Below, piece by piece: positions 36,574 to 45,771 of a stretch of DNA of 64,000 bases. Made by a program: the position numbers and the translations under genes. A model generated the notes under the pieces. The model searched no databases. It was given only the letters and a program-made list of their open reading frames with translations, and had not been told where the DNA came from. Location: NCBI RefSeq assembly GCF_003660455.1, contig NZ_QZVR01000002.1, forward strand, positions 538,001-602,000. Direction: 5' to 3'. This DNA is from Nocardioides ferulae (GTDB taxonomy: Bacteria; Actinomycetota; Actinomycetes; Propionibacteriales; Nocardioidaceae). Every line of letters begins with the position of its first letter. Position 1 is the first letter of the stretch.

Positions 36574-37509
36574 GTGCCCGAGACCCGAGAGCTCACCGTC
36601 CACCCCGTCCCCGGCCCCGGCGCCGAGGACGTCGTCGTGCTCAGCTCCGGACCGCACGAGGGAGCGGTGCTCACCGGCACCGAGGACGGCGCGATCTGGC
36701 GGGTCGGCCACGACGGCCGCCGGCTGGACCGGGTCGCCCACACCGGCGGCCGGCCGCTCGGCCTGGAACTGCTCCCCGACGGCCGGCTGCTCGTCTGCGA
36801 CGCGCGCCGGGGGGTGCTGGTGGCCGACCTCGGCACGGGTGCGGTCGAGTCGCTGGTCCCAGCCGTGGACGGCCGAGCGATGAAGTTCTGCAACAACGCG
36901 GCGGTCGCCGCCGACGGCACCGTGTGGTTCAGCGACTCCTCGCAGCACTTCGGCATCGACCGGTGGAAGGACGACTTCGTCCAGGACACCCGCACCGGCC
37001 GGCTGCTGCGGCGCGACCCCGACGGCTCCGTCCACGTCGTGCTCGACGGCCTCGCCTTCGCCAACGGGGTCGCGCTGAGCCGCGGCGAGGACTACGTCGC
37101 CGTCGCCGAGACCGGCGCGCGCACGGTCGTCCGGCACTGGCTCACCGGGCCCCGCGCCGGCCAGCGGGACCACCTGGTGCGAGACCTGCCCGGCTATCCC
37201 GACAACATCGCCCGCGGCAGCGACGGGCTGATCTGGGTGACGATCGCCAGCCCCCGTGACCCCGTGGTCGAGCGGCTCCAGACCGGCCCGGTCTGGCTGC
37301 GCCGCCAGGTGACCCGCATCCCCGCCCCGCTGCAGCCGAAGCCGAAGCGCACCGTGCGGGTGATGGCCTACGACGACCAGGGTGTCCTGGTGCACGACCT
37401 GGACGCCCCCGCCACGTCCTTCCACATGGCCACCGGGGTCCGAGAACACGAGGGGCGGGTGTGGCTGGGCAGCCTGCACGAGGGGGCCGTCGCCGTGATG
37501 GAGGTTTGA
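36574..37509 (+). CDS. SMP-30/strictosidine synthase-like beta-propeller protein
   Basis: A 311-residue six-bladed propeller related to SMP-30/gluconolactonase and strictosidine synthase-like proteins. Visible repeats include GTEDGAIWRV, LELLPDGRLLVCD, NNAAVAADGTVWFSD, FANGVALSRGEDYV, DNIARGSDGLIWVT and HEGRVWLGSLHEGAVAV. The FANG and YPDN positions match the metal or catalytic pocket of the family. No signal peptide, so cytosolic. The GTG start follows GAGGAG by about nine bases. A hydrolase or lactonase by family; substrate unknown. dxs follows after 53 bp with its own promoter. Confidence 0.82.
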   Translation: MPETRELTVHPVPGPGAEDVVVLSSGPHEGAVLTGTEDGAIWRVGHDGRRLDRVAHTGGRPLGLELLPDGRLLVCDARRGVLVADLGTGAVESLVPAVDGRAMKFCNNAAVAADGTVWFSDSSQHFGIDRWKDDFVQDTRTGRLLRRDPDGSVHVVLDGLAFANGVALSRGEDYVAVAETGARTVVRHWLTGPRAGQRDHLVRDLPGYPDNIARGSDGLIWVTIASPRDPVVERLQTGPVWLRRQVTRIPAPLQPKPKRTVRVMAYDDQGVLVHDLDAPATSFHMATGVREHEGRVWLGSLHEGAVAVMEV

Positions 37510-37520
37510 GGCCCCCTCGA

Positions 37521-37526
37521 TAGACT
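37521..37526 (+). promoter_or_regulatory. -10 element of the dxs promoter
   Basis: TAGACT, with a leader of about 30 nt and GGAGAA before ATG 37563. Confidence 0.45.
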
Positions 37527-37562
37527 CGGCACTTCGAGCCGCCAGCAGGAATCGGAGAACCC

Positions 37563-39476
37563 ATGGGCCACCTGGAGTCGATCACAGGTCCGCGCGACCT
37601 GCGTGGACTCAGCGACGAGGACCTCACCGGGCTGGCGTCCGAGATCCGCGACGTCCTGATCCGCACCGTCGCCACCAACAGCGGCCACCTCGGGCCGAAC
37701 CTCGGCGTGGTCGAGCTGACCCTCGCCGTCCACCGCGTCTTCGACTCACCGCGCGACCGCATCGTCTTCGACACCGGTCACCAGGCCTACGTGCACAAGC
37801 TCGTCACCGGCCGTGCCGCCGACTTCGGCACCCTGCGCCGCGAGGGCGGGGTCAGCGGCTACCCGAGCCAGGCCGAGTCCGACCACGACATCGTCGAGAA
37901 CTCGCACGCCTCGACCGCCCTCAGCTACGCCGACGGTCTGGCCAAGGCCTACGCGATCCGCGGCGAGGACCGGCACGTCGTCGCGGTCATCGGCGACGGC
38001 GCGCTCACCGGCGGCATGGCCTGGGAGGCGCTCAACAACATCGCGATCGCCCGGCGAAGCCGCCTGGTGATCGTCGTCAACGACAACGGCCGCTCCTACA
38101 CCCCGACCATCGGCGGGCTGGCCACGGCGCTGACCGCGCTGCGCACCAACCCGCGCTACGAGAACGTGCTCGACCTGGTCAAGCGCCGCCTCAACGCGGT
38201 CCCCGGCGTCGGCCCCGCGGCGTACGACGCGCTGCACGCCATGAAGAAGGGCGTCAAGGACGCCCTCGCCCCGCAGGGCCTCTTCGAGGACCTCGGCCTG
38301 AAGTACGTCGGCCCGGTCGACGGGCACGACCGTGCGGCGATGGAGCAGGTGCTGGCCCAGGCCAAGCGGTTCAACGGCCCCGTGATCGTGCACGCGATCA
38401 CCCGCAAGGGCTACGGCTACGACCCGGCCGAGCGGCACGAGGCGGACCAGTTCCACGCGCCCGGGCCGTTCGACGTGCAGACCGGCGCGGAGAAGCCCAA
38501 GGGCCGGATCTGGACCGACCACTTCTCCGAGACGATGGTCGAGCTCGGCCACCGCCGCCACGACGTCGTCGCGATCAGTGCGGCGATGATGCACCCGGTC
38601 GGGCTCGACAAGTTCCAGGCGGCGTTCCCCGAGCGCACCTTCGACGTCGGCATCGCCGAGCAGCACGCCGCCACCTCGGCCGCGGGCCTCGCGATGGGCG
38701 GCCTGCACCCGGTGGTCGCGGTCTATGCGACGTTCCTCAACCGGGCCTTCGACCAGGTGCTGATGGACGTCGCGCTGCACCGCTGCGGGGTCACGTTCGT
38801 GCTCGACCGGGCCGGCGTCACCGGAGACGACGGTGCCAGCCACAACGGCATGTGGGACATGTCGGTGCTCCAGGTGGTTCCGGGGCTGCGGCTGGCCGCC
38901 CCGCGCGACGCGACCCGCCTGCGCGAGCTGGTCAACGAGGCCGTCGACGTCGACGACGCCCCGACGGTGGTCCGCTTCCCGAAGGGCCCGCCCCCCGACG
39001 ACATCGAGGCCGTGGGCCGGGCCGGCGGCGCCGACGTCCTGGTGCGCAGCGGCACCAAGGACGTCCTGGTCGTCGCCGTCGGGGCGATGGCCGAGACCGC
39101 CGTCGACGTCGCCGGCCGCCTGGTCGCGCAGGGCATCGGCGTCACGGTCGTCGACCCGCGCTGGGTGATGCCGGTCGACCCGGCGATCGTCGAGCTGGCC
39201 GCCGAGCACCGGCTCGTGGTGTCGATCGAGGACAACGGCACGGTGGGCGGCTGCGGCGCGGTGCTGCTCCAGACGCTCTCCGCGGCCGGCGTGACCACGC
39301 CGGTGCGCATCCACGGCATCCCGCAGGAGTTCCTCCAGCACGCCAAGCGGGCCGCGATCCTCGAGCGCATCGGCCTCACCGCCCAGACGATCGCCCGCGG
39401 CATCGTGGAGGAGATCACCGGAGCGGCGCCCACCGCCCTCGCCGAGGGCCCGGTCGATGCCGACCGCACGGTCTGA
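37563..39476 (+). CDS. dxs: 1-deoxy-D-xylulose-5-phosphate synthase
   Basis: First enzyme of the MEP isoprenoid pathway; joins pyruvate and glyceraldehyde 3-phosphate using thiamine diphosphate and Mg2+. 637 residues, a normal length. The thiamine-binding block [16 protein letters not shown] is near 141-156. The transketolase-like central domain has [13 protein letters not shown] and [11 protein letters not shown], with the pyrimidine-activating Glu in the former. The C-terminal domain follows ([22 protein letters not shown]). dxs lying in the same neighbourhood as ceoB and the APC permease is also seen in mycobacteria. Confidence 0.97.
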   Translation: MGHLESITGPRDLRGLSDEDLTGLASEIRDVLIRTVATNSGHLGPNLGVVELTLAVHRVFDSPRDRIVFDTGHQAYVHKLVTGRAADFGTLRREGGVSGYPSQAESDHDIVENSHASTALSYADGLAKAYAIRGEDRHVVAVIGDGALTGGMAWEALNNIAIARRSRLVIVVNDNGRSYTPTIGGLATALTALRTNPRYENVLDLVKRRLNAVPGVGPAAYDALHAMKKGVKDALAPQGLFEDLGLKYVGPVDGHDRAAMEQVLAQAKRFNGPVIVHAITRKGYGYDPAERHEADQFHAPGPFDVQTGAEKPKGRIWTDHFSETMVELGHRRHDVVAISAAMMHPVGLDKFQAAFPERTFDVGIAEQHAATSAAGLAMGGLHPVVAVYATFLNRAFDQVLMDVALHRCGVTFVLDRAGVTGDDGASHNGMWDMSVLQVVPGLRLAAPRDATRLRELVNEAVDVDDAPTVVRFPKGPPPDDIEAVGRAGGADVLVRSGTKDVLVVAVGAMAETAVDVAGRLVAQGIGVTVVDPRWVMPVDPAIVELAAEHRLVVSIEDNGTVGGCGAVLLQTLSAAGVTTPVRIHGIPQEFLQHAKRAAILERIGLTAQTIARGIVEEITGAAPTALAEGPVDADRTV

Positions 39477-39537
39477 GCGTTTCGGGGAGGGAGACGCTCA
39501 CACCGGTCCACCGGGCTCGTCGGGAGGGCGGCAGGCG

Positions 39538-40800
39538 GTGCGCCGCCGTCTGCCCGCGGCGCTGACGTCGCTGGTCGTCTGGTTGGCGACCGTGACGGCC
39601 GGCTGCTCGATCCTCGGCGACGACGAGCCCGCCGAGCAGCCCGCTGCCTCGGCCCAGGAGGGCGTGGTCGAGGCGCTGGAGGCGGCCCTGCGACAGCGCG
39701 CGGCCGCCGTACGCCGCGGCGACCGGAGCGCGTTCGTCCGCGGGCTGGCGGCTCGGCCGGCGCTGCGCCGCAGCCAGCTGGTCTGGTTCGACAACCTGGC
39801 CCAGCTGCCGGTCGGTCGGCTGGGCTACCGCGTCGACGCGGGCACGCTGGTGCGCGAGGGTGAGGACTACTGGATGGTGGTCGAGCAGCGGCTGCAGCTC
39901 GAGGGCTTCGACGACGAGCCGGTCGCGACGCCGGACCGGTTCCGCTTCGCCCCTGCCGGCGGTGGGCGGTTCGTGGTGGCCTCGGTGAGCGACCCCGGCT
40001 GGGAGGAGCGCAACGGCGTGCGTCCGGACCCGTGGGACCTGGGGCCGGTCGAGGTGGTCACCGCACCGGGGGTGCTGGGCGTCTTCGACGCCGGGAGCGC
40101 CGGGGCCGCGCCGTCGCTGCTGGCCGCCGTGGAGCGCGGCCTGACCGACGTGGCCGCGGCGGTGCCGCTGGAGTGGCCGCGGTCGGTGGTCGTCTACGCG
40201 CTGTCCGACACCCGGTTCCTCTCCACGATCGGCGACCTCCCGGGTGGCGACCCGGAGCAGGTCGACGCGGTGGCGTTCCCGGTGTGGTCAGAGCTCGACG
40301 ACCAGCGGCCCGCGGCCACCCGGATCGTCTTCCACCCCCGCATGCTGGGCGCCACCGGCCGCGAGCGGGAGCGACTGATCCGCCACGAGCTGGTGCACGT
40401 CGCGGTGGGGGAGCGCGACGACCGGGCGCCGGTGTGGCTCAGTGAGGGCCTGGCCGAGTACGTCTCGGTGCGCCCGCTGGCCCCGCAGGACCGCGTCGTC
40501 TCGGCGGAGGCGCTGCACCTGGCCGCCGAGGGGACGCCTCGGCTGCCCAGCGATGCGGGGTTCAACGAGGGCGGGTCCGCGGCGAACTACGGCCTCTCGT
40601 GGTGGGCGTGCGAGTACCTCGCCCGCAACTACGGCGAGCCGGTCCTGTGGTCGCTGCTCGAGACACTCGCCCGGCCAGGCGTCGACGAGGACGAGGCGCT
40701 GCGGTCCCGGTTCGGTCTGGGCGCCGGCGAGCTCGCTGAGCAGGCCGCGGCGCTGATGCTGGCGGCGTACGGCATGGCGGGCGGTGCGGCCGCCTCCTGA
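39538..40800 (+). CDS. Exported HExxH peptidase-like protein (gluzincin type), copy 1
   Basis: A 420-residue predicted zinc protein. The N-terminal signal ends at Cys23 in a weak lipobox (VTAGC), so a lipoprotein is likely. About 45-165 is an NTF2-like domain (EALEAALRQRAAAVRRGDRSAF). The C-terminal domain carries HELVH (His283, Glu284, His287) with Glu303 in SEGLAEY about 16 residues on, the gluzincin zinc site of the peptidase MA clan. GTG 39538 gives a proper signal peptide; an upstream start in the dxs end is less likely. A paralogue of identical size is at 43643. Target proteins unknown. Confidence 0.82.
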   Translation: MRRRLPAALTSLVVWLATVTAGCSILGDDEPAEQPAASAQEGVVEALEAALRQRAAAVRRGDRSAFVRGLAARPALRRSQLVWFDNLAQLPVGRLGYRVDAGTLVREGEDYWMVVEQRLQLEGFDDEPVATPDRFRFAPAGGGRFVVASVSDPGWEERNGVRPDPWDLGPVEVVTAPGVLGVFDAGSAGAAPSLLAAVERGLTDVAAAVPLEWPRSVVVYALSDTRFLSTIGDLPGGDPEQVDAVAFPVWSELDDQRPAATRIVFHPRMLGATGRERERLIRHELVHVAVGERDDRAPVWLSEGLAEYVSVRPLAPQDRVVSAEALHLAAEGTPRLPSDAGFNEGGSAANYGLSWWACEYLARNYGEPVLWSLLETLARPGVDEDEALRSRFGLGAGELAEQAAALMLAAYGMAGGAAAS

Positions 40801-40818
40801 GCCGGAGACGCATGGGTC

Positions 40819-41595
40819 TCACTTCACCCAGACGACGGTCCGTCTGGCGGTGAAGTTCCAGATGCGCACCGACATCGCCCGGCTCAGCCGGATGCAGCCG
40901 TGCGAGGTGGCGAAGTCGGTGCCGAGCAGGTAGTCGGCGTGCATCTGGTTGCCGGTGGTCTTGTAGGTGGGGATCCGGTGGAACCCGATGCCGCAGGGCG
41001 CGAACCGGACGAAGTTGTCGAGCCACACGGTGCCGCTGGTCGTGGTGTTCTTCCGGATCCGAGCGGCCCGGCCGCAGTAGGACCCGGTGACGTGCCGGCC
41101 CTTGTCGAGCACCTTGGGGTTGTCGACGACGCCGCCCTGGGCGAGCACCGCCCCCTTCGGGCCGACCAGCCAGACCCAGTTCTGGGCCTGGCTGATCACG
41201 ATCCGCCGGCCGCGACCGGACGCGGCCGGCACCGGGCGGGCGTCGCAGCGCTGCGCCTTCGGTGATCGCAGCAGCTTGCGCACCGGTGCGCGGAGGCGCC
41301 CCGATTGCGCCATGCCGTGACGGGACTGGAAGCGCACCACCGCGGAGCGGGTCCAGGTGCCGACGTCGCCGTCGACCGGTCCGGCCTGGCAGCCCAGCTC
41401 GTTGAGCCGGCGCTGCGCCTTTCGCACCCACGTCTTGCCGGAGACGGATCCGGCCTTGACGGTCGGCGCCTGGGTGACAGGGCTGCCGGCACTGGCGGCC
41501 GGGGCAGCCGGGGCCGGCGGCGCGAGGCTGAGAGCGAGGGTGAGCGCGGCGATGGGGGCGAGCAGTGGACGCAGCAGGGACGTCGTACGGCGCAT
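40819..41595 (-). CDS. L,D-transpeptidase with peptidoglycan-binding domain
   Basis: A 258-residue exported enzyme that makes 3-3 cross-links in peptidoglycan. Signal peptide to about residue 30, a PG_binding_1 domain at about 52-110 (QRRLNELGCQAGPVDGDVGT), then a YkuD domain from 130 with His206 and the catalytic SHGCIR block (His232, Cys234). Extra cysteines (C174, C201) may form a disulfide. Start ATG 41595 with GGAGG seven bases upstream. Convergent with the HExxH protein, divergent from the decayed sigma gene. Confidence 0.9.
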   Translation of the reverse strand: MRRTTSLLRPLLAPIAALTLALSLAPPAPAAPAASAGSPVTQAPTVKAGSVSGKTWVRKAQRRLNELGCQAGPVDGDVGTWTRSAVVRFQSRHGMAQSGRLRAPVRKLLRSPKAQRCDARPVPAASGRGRRIVISQAQNWVWLVGPKGAVLAQGGVVDNPKVLDKGRHVTGSYCGRAARIRKNTTTSGTVWLDNFVRFAPCGIGFHRIPTYKTTGNQMHADYLLGTDFATSHGCIRLSRAMSVRIWNFTARRTVVWVK

Positions 41596-41707
41596 GGGTG
41601 CCTCCGCGGGGTCGGCCGACCTCCAGCATGCCGCAGAATCGGGTGGCGGGTGTGACACCGGGGTCGTGAGCTGCGTCGAAGAGGTGTCATCACGATCCGG
41701 GAGGAAC

Positions 41708-42050
41708 ATGAGCCAGGCGTTCGAGGAGTTCGCGCGGGCGCGGACCCCGCACCTCTATCGCTCCGCCTGGCTGCTGTGCGGTCACCGGGCGGAGGCCGAG
41801 GACCTCGTGCAGGAGACCCTCGCCAAGGTCTACGTGCGCATGCACCGAAGCCTCGGACCACGGCTCGAGAATCCCGCGGCCTATGCGCAGACCACGCTGA
41901 CCCGCACGTTCATCAGCGGGCGGCGCCGTCGCAGCAGCCAGGAGCTGCCGTACGCCGATCTGCCCGGCCTGCCCGATGCGGCGGCCGCCGACCAGGTGGC
42001 GGCCGCCGACCTGCGGCTGTCCCTCGCCGAGGAGCTGGCCGAGCTGGGGA
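41708..42050 (+). pseudogene. SigE-family sigma factor, 3' part deleted
   Basis: Codes for about 113 residues of an ECF sigma factor: region 2 is complete (RTPHLYRSAWLLCGHRAEAE onward) and the linker to region 4 ends at LSLAEELAEL. There region 4, about 60 residues with the -35-binding HTH, should begin. Instead the frame runs into unrelated Arg/Gly-rich translation that stays open to 43234 only because of base composition. Good ribosome site (GGGAGGAAC) before ATG 41708. Without region 4 it cannot act as a normal sigma factor. Compare the intact gene at 11766. Confidence 0.75.
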
Positions 42051-42728
42051 CGGAGGGTCGGGAGCGGACTGCTGGCCGGCGCGGCGGTCGGCGCGGTGGC
42101 TCTCGGCGCGGCCGTGCTCCCCGGTCTGGGGGAGGAGCCGCGCGAGGGAAGCCAGGTGGCCGGAGAGGGGCCGTCGTCCGACCCGGCACCGAGCGCCCCG
42201 GCCCAGCAACGACGCCCCGACCGGCCGCTGGCGGTCGCCGCCTCCGACATGCCCGCAGAGGTCGCGGGGTTGGTGCCCGACGGCGAGCCGGGGCCGGTGG
42301 TGCGGGGGCCGCTGCACCCGCTCGTCGACGACGAGCAGAACCGCATCGTGCACTTCCGTTGGGACGGCACCCTGACCACGCTGGTCATCGAGCCGGCGTT
42401 CCTGCGAGCCGGCTGCGCGCAGCAGGCCGCGCCCGAGTCGGACTGGCCAGGCGGCAAGGCGCCGACCGTGGCGACGGCCACCTGCGAGATCGTCGCCGGC
42501 CTGGAGATGCTCACCTGGCCCGCGTCCGACCCGGACGCACGGGCGCACGGCGTCTCGGTGTGGAACCACGGCTACATCGTCAGCGCTGTCTCCTACGACG
42601 CCGTCGACGGCAAGAACCCCGACGGCAGCGAGGACGTCGAGCCGCTGCTCGACGAGCCGGCGCTCAGTCTCGAGGAGCTCGCCGAGATCGTGCGCAGCGA
42701 GGTGTGGTTCGGGGAGCCGGCGCGCTGA
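42051..42728 (+). pseudogene. Membrane protein partner of the sigma factor, 5' part deleted
   Basis: In a different frame from the sigma fragment, open code begins abruptly at a membrane segment (GLLAGAAVGAVALGAAVLPGL) and continues for about 210 residues of extracytoplasmic domain with good codon use (DMPAEVAGLVPDGEPG, FRWDGTLTTLVIEPAF, two Cys) to a normal stop. No start codon with ribosome site fits, and the cytoplasmic N-terminus that should precede the membrane span is missing. A single deletion removing sigma region 4 and the start of this gene explains both halves. An assembly error is the alternative. Confidence 0.65.
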
Positions 42729-42741
42729 TCTGCCGTCCGGG

Positions 42742-42813
42742 TCAGAGGAGGATCACCAACAGCACGATGACCGCGATGACCAGGGCAGCGATGGCGATGG
42801 TGCGGGTGTTCAT
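42742..42813 (-). CDS. 23-residue single-span membrane peptide
   Basis: MNTRTIAIAALVIAVIVLLV plus three hydrophobic residues, then TGA. After a polar basic N-terminus of five residues the whole peptide is one hydrophobic helix. AAGGA lies eight bases before the ATG. Very small peptides of the same MNxRTIAI-type pattern occur in actinobacteria, as I recall, which favours a real gene. Function unknown; membrane stress or a membrane-protein partner are guesses. Confidence 0.55.
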   Translation of the reverse strand: MNTRTIAIAALVIAVIVLLVILL

Positions 42814-42888
42814 GCGAGATCCTTGTCGCTCAGGTGATGGGACACCCGGAGGTTCCCGGAGCGGGACCGCGGCAAACGCAGCTTTGGC

Positions 42889-43563
42889 TCAGCTCTCCCT
42901 GGCCCGCTCGGCCAGGCGCACGGCCGCGTGTCGGACCAGGTCGGCGTCCTCGGGATCGGTGGCGGCCTGCTCCGGAACGAGCCCACCGAGCAGCGCCGCG
43001 GGCTGCGTGAGCCAGGCCCAGACCCGCCAGGGGTCCGTTCCGGCGGCGAGCAGCGGCTCCAGCACCGGAGCCAGCTCGGATCGCAGCTCGCCGCGGGCGG
43101 TGAGCTGGAAGGCCGGCACGATCGTGCGCTCGTCGACCGCGACGACCAGGAGCTGGTGGGCGGCGGCTGCCTTGTGCACGGCGAACCTGGTGGCGTTGAC
43201 AGAGGCGTCGCGGAGCTCGGCCAGCGACTCGTAGTCGAACCAGCGGCTGGCCAACAGCTCAGCGCGCAGCCGCGCCTGCCGGGCGAGCAGCAGCAGCGGC
43301 ACCGGGACGGCGTGCTCCGGCTCGCTGCCCTCGCGGTGCAGCAGCTCGTCGAGCTGTCGCAACTGGTCGAGGGTCAGCGGGCCACCGGTGCCGGGGTCGG
43401 TCCACACCGCGGTGCCGTGCTCGTCGCGGTGGAAGGACGGCAGGCCGGCCGCCGTCAGCTGGGCGACGAGCCCCAGGCCCTCGAGCCAGTTGCCGAGGCG
43501 CTCGCCGAGCTCACCGGCCTCGCCCGCCTGCTCGTCGTCTGGTCCACCGTGCACCGAGGTCAT
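42889..43563 (-). CDS. Protein with ParS/Xre-MbcA-like C-terminal domain
   Basis: A 224-residue cytosolic protein of unknown function. The second half (FDYESLAELRDASVNATRFA, VPAFQLTARGELRSELAPVL, DPWRVWAWLTQPAALLGGLV) follows the pattern of the DUF2384/ParS/MbcA antitoxin C-terminal domain, with the typical PAFQ block, W-x-WL and PxxLLGG motifs. No RES-domain toxin lies next to it, so it looks like an orphan. ATG 43563 is preceded by CAGGCT at six bases. The family call is moderate. Confidence 0.6.
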   Translation of the reverse strand: MTSVHGGPDDEQAGEAGELGERLGNWLEGLGLVAQLTAAGLPSFHRDEHGTAVWTDPGTGGPLTLDQLRQLDELLHREGSEPEHAVPVPLLLLARQARLRAELLASRWFDYESLAELRDASVNATRFAVHKAAAAHQLLVVAVDERTIVPAFQLTARGELRSELAPVLEPLLAAGTDPWRVWAWLTQPAALLGGLVPEQAATDPEDADLVRHAAVRLAERARES

Positions 43564-43630
43564 GGGTCCAGCCTGCCGCATCGCGTCCGGGCGCGGAGCG
43601 CGGGCACGGTCGCGACGCTCGCCTTGCTTC

Positions 43631-43636
43631 TAGGGT
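43631..43636 (+). promoter_or_regulatory. -10 element of leaderless HExxH lipoprotein transcript (copy 2)
   Basis: TAGGGT, six bases, then ATG 43643. Confidence 0.5.
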
Positions 43637-43642
43637 GTCGCC

Positions 43643-44905
43643 ATGCGATCTCGGGGGATCGGCTGGCCGTCGGTGCTGGCTCTGACCGTGACGGCGTTCG
43701 TGGCGGCGCTCGGGGCGGGTTGCTCCGGCGGCTCCGAGGGTGACGCCGGCCGGGCACCGATCTCACCAGCCCCCGCGGCTGCGGCGACGAGTGCCACGCG
43801 CGCGGGAGCCGCAGCCGAGATCGAGGCCGTGCTGCTGGATCGGGCGGCGGCGGTGGTGGCTGGCGACCGCCGGGCCTTCCTGCGCACGGTCGGAGGTGAC
43901 CGGGCCAGACAGCTGGCGTGGTTCGACCGACTGCGCCGACTGCCGGTCGGCGAGGTCACCCACGAGCTGGGCACGGTCACGGCAGGGGAGGACCTCGACC
44001 GGTTCGCGGCGGCGGTGCACCTTGGCGTACGCCTCGACGGCTTCGACCCGGAGCCGGTGGTGGGGGAGCGCCGAATGTCGTGGCGGCGGGTGTCCGGGTC
44101 GGACGGGTCTCGGTGGGTGGTGACCCGTGACCGGCCCGTGCCCGGGCAGGTGGTCGTGGCGCCATGGGATGTGCCGGGCACAACCGTGGTCGCCGGAGAC
44201 GGGGTGGTGCTGGTCGTGGACGAGGCCCTCCGCAGCCGGGAGCCGCGGCTGCTGGCGGAGGCCGAGGCTGCCCGCCGGTTCGTCGACCGGGGAGTGCCGG
44301 GTGGGCTCGAGGGGGCCGTCGTGTTGGCCTTCCGCGACCTGCGGCTGTTCGCGTCGGCGGGGCTCGACCTGGCCGAGGTGCGAGCGCACGGCGGCATGGC
44401 GCTGCCGGTGCTGGGACCCGAGGGCGAGGCCGTCGCCGTGAGGGCCCTGCTGACACCGGCCGGGCTGCGAGGCACCTGGTGGCGGCGGGTGGTCTTGCGG
44501 CACGAGCTGACCCACGTGGCCCTGTGGGAGAAGGAGGCGCCCGAGTGGCTGGTCGAGGGCGTCGCGGAGTACGCCGCGTGGCAGGGCGAGCGGATTCAGC
44601 GGGTGCAGCGGGCAGCGGGCGTCGCGGCGCGGGGCGGGATCGACTCGATGCCGCCGGACGGCGCGTTCTACGCCGACCCGATGGTCAACTACCCGCTGGC
44701 GCGGTTCGCCTGCCGGGTGCTGGCCAGGGAGCACGGCCGAGGTGCGCCGTACGAGGCTCTGGCCGCCGTGGCCGACGTCGGCGCCGTGCACCACGACGAG
44801 GTGGATGCGGTGCTGGGGGAGCGGTTCGGCACCACGGCCGACGAGCTGGCCACCGAGGCCGGGCGCGCGATCGCCAGGTGGTTCGGCGTGCCCGCCGGGG
44901 CGTGA
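43643..44905 (+). CDS. Exported HExxH peptidase-like protein (gluzincin type), copy 2
   Basis: A 420-residue paralogue of the protein at 39538, same size and domain order. Signal region to Cys27 (LGAGC, a lipobox-like end), an Ala/Pro-rich linker, an NTF2-like domain (EIEAVLLDRAAAVVAGDRRAF), and the zinc domain with HELTH (His287, Glu288, His291) and Glu305 in VEGVAEYAAW. Shared blocks such as LAWFDRLRRLPVG in this copy and LVWFDNLAQLPVG in the other show common ancestry. A leaderless promoter precedes it, unlike copy 1, so the two may be expressed differently. Confidence 0.82.
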   Translation: MRSRGIGWPSVLALTVTAFVAALGAGCSGGSEGDAGRAPISPAPAAAATSATRAGAAAEIEAVLLDRAAAVVAGDRRAFLRTVGGDRARQLAWFDRLRRLPVGEVTHELGTVTAGEDLDRFAAAVHLGVRLDGFDPEPVVGERRMSWRRVSGSDGSRWVVTRDRPVPGQVVVAPWDVPGTTVVAGDGVVLVVDEALRSREPRLLAEAEAARRFVDRGVPGGLEGAVVLAFRDLRLFASAGLDLAEVRAHGGMALPVLGPEGEAVAVRALLTPAGLRGTWWRRVVLRHELTHVALWEKEAPEWLVEGVAEYAAWQGERIQRVQRAAGVAARGGIDSMPPDGAFYADPMVNYPLARFACRVLAREHGRGAPYEALAAVADVGAVHHDEVDAVLGERFGTTADELATEAGRAIARWFGVPAGA

Positions 44906-44914
44906 GGGCCCGGG

Positions 44915-45712
44915 TCAGGGCACGAGCCGGAGCGCCGCCGAGCCGGCCAGGGCCAGCAGGTTGTCGCGGACCTCTGCCTGGCTCTGCCAGGAGCGGTGGT
45001 CCCAGGTCTCGCCGGAGAGGTCGTCGCCGCCGTAGAGCACCTGAGCGAGCGGCACGCCGCGGAACGCCGCGACCGCGGCGAGTGCGGAGGCCTCCATGTC
45101 GACGGTGAGGCAGCCCTCCTCGCGTCGGGCGGCGATCTTGGCGGGGGTCTCGCGGTAGGGGGCGTCGGTGGTCCAGGTGGGGCCGGAGACGAATGGCACA
45201 CCGTGGCCCTGCAGTGTCGCGGTTAGCGTGGCGACGGCAGCCGCGTCGGCGTCGATCCAGCGCCCGGCCGGTGCGTAGTGGTGGGAGGTGCCTTCGTCGC
45301 GGAGCGCGGCGGTGACCACGACCAGGTGGCCGCGGGTGATGGTCGGCACCAGGGCCCCGGCGCCGCCGCAGACCACGAAGGCCCGGCAGCCCATCGCGAT
45401 GGCCTGCTCGAGCAGCCCGGCCGCGAGCGGAGCTCCGACGCCGGAGTGCAGGACCGCGAGGCGGCGTCCCTCGTGCTCGATCTCGAGCAGCGGATGCGGC
45501 CCGTCCTCCCAGGCGTTCTCGCTGATCACCTGGGCTTGGCCGCGCTCGAGCAGGCGGCGGACCGAGTCGCCGAAGAACGTCACGACGCAGGCCGCGGGGA
45601 CGTCGCGGGGGCGGATCTGCTCGCTGGGCTCGATGAACGCGCGGGGGGAGTCGTCGAACTCCAGCAGCGGGCTTCGGTGGGGAGCTTCCCCGCGGGCGTC
45701 CTCCGAGGTCAT
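44915..45712 (-). CDS. Nucleoside phosphorylase (PNP/UDP family)
   Basis: A 265-residue cytosolic enzyme of the purine/uridine phosphorylase (PNP_UDP_1) family, cleaving a nucleoside with phosphate in salvage. FFGDSVRRLL and HSGVGAPLAAGLLEQAIAMG give the phosphate and ribose sites; CGGAGALVPTITRGHLVVV is the conserved core; TVDMEASALAAVA has the ribose-binding Met-Glu pair. The residue after GGD is Asp (YGGDDLSGE), which in the family favours purine over pyrimidine only weakly. CAGGCT lies seven bases before ATG 45712. Confidence 0.88.
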   Translation of the reverse strand: MTSEDARGEAPHRSPLLEFDDSPRAFIEPSEQIRPRDVPAACVVTFFGDSVRRLLERGQAQVISENAWEDGPHPLLEIEHEGRRLAVLHSGVGAPLAAGLLEQAIAMGCRAFVVCGGAGALVPTITRGHLVVVTAALRDEGTSHHYAPAGRWIDADAAAVATLTATLQGHGVPFVSGPTWTTDAPYRETPAKIAARREEGCLTVDMEASALAAVAAFRGVPLAQVLYGGDDLSGETWDHRSWQSQAEVRDNLLALAGSAALRLVP

Positions 45713-45771
45713 GCGGGCCAGCCTGCCGCATGCCCGGTGCGGATCGGCGCTGACCGGCGCATACTCGGGGG

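Noticed and set aside
41708..43234. The sigma frame stays open for about 500 codons
   Set aside because: After about 42047 the translation is Arg/Gly-rich noise while another frame has the membrane and extracytoplasmic domain. I treat it as a deletion scar.
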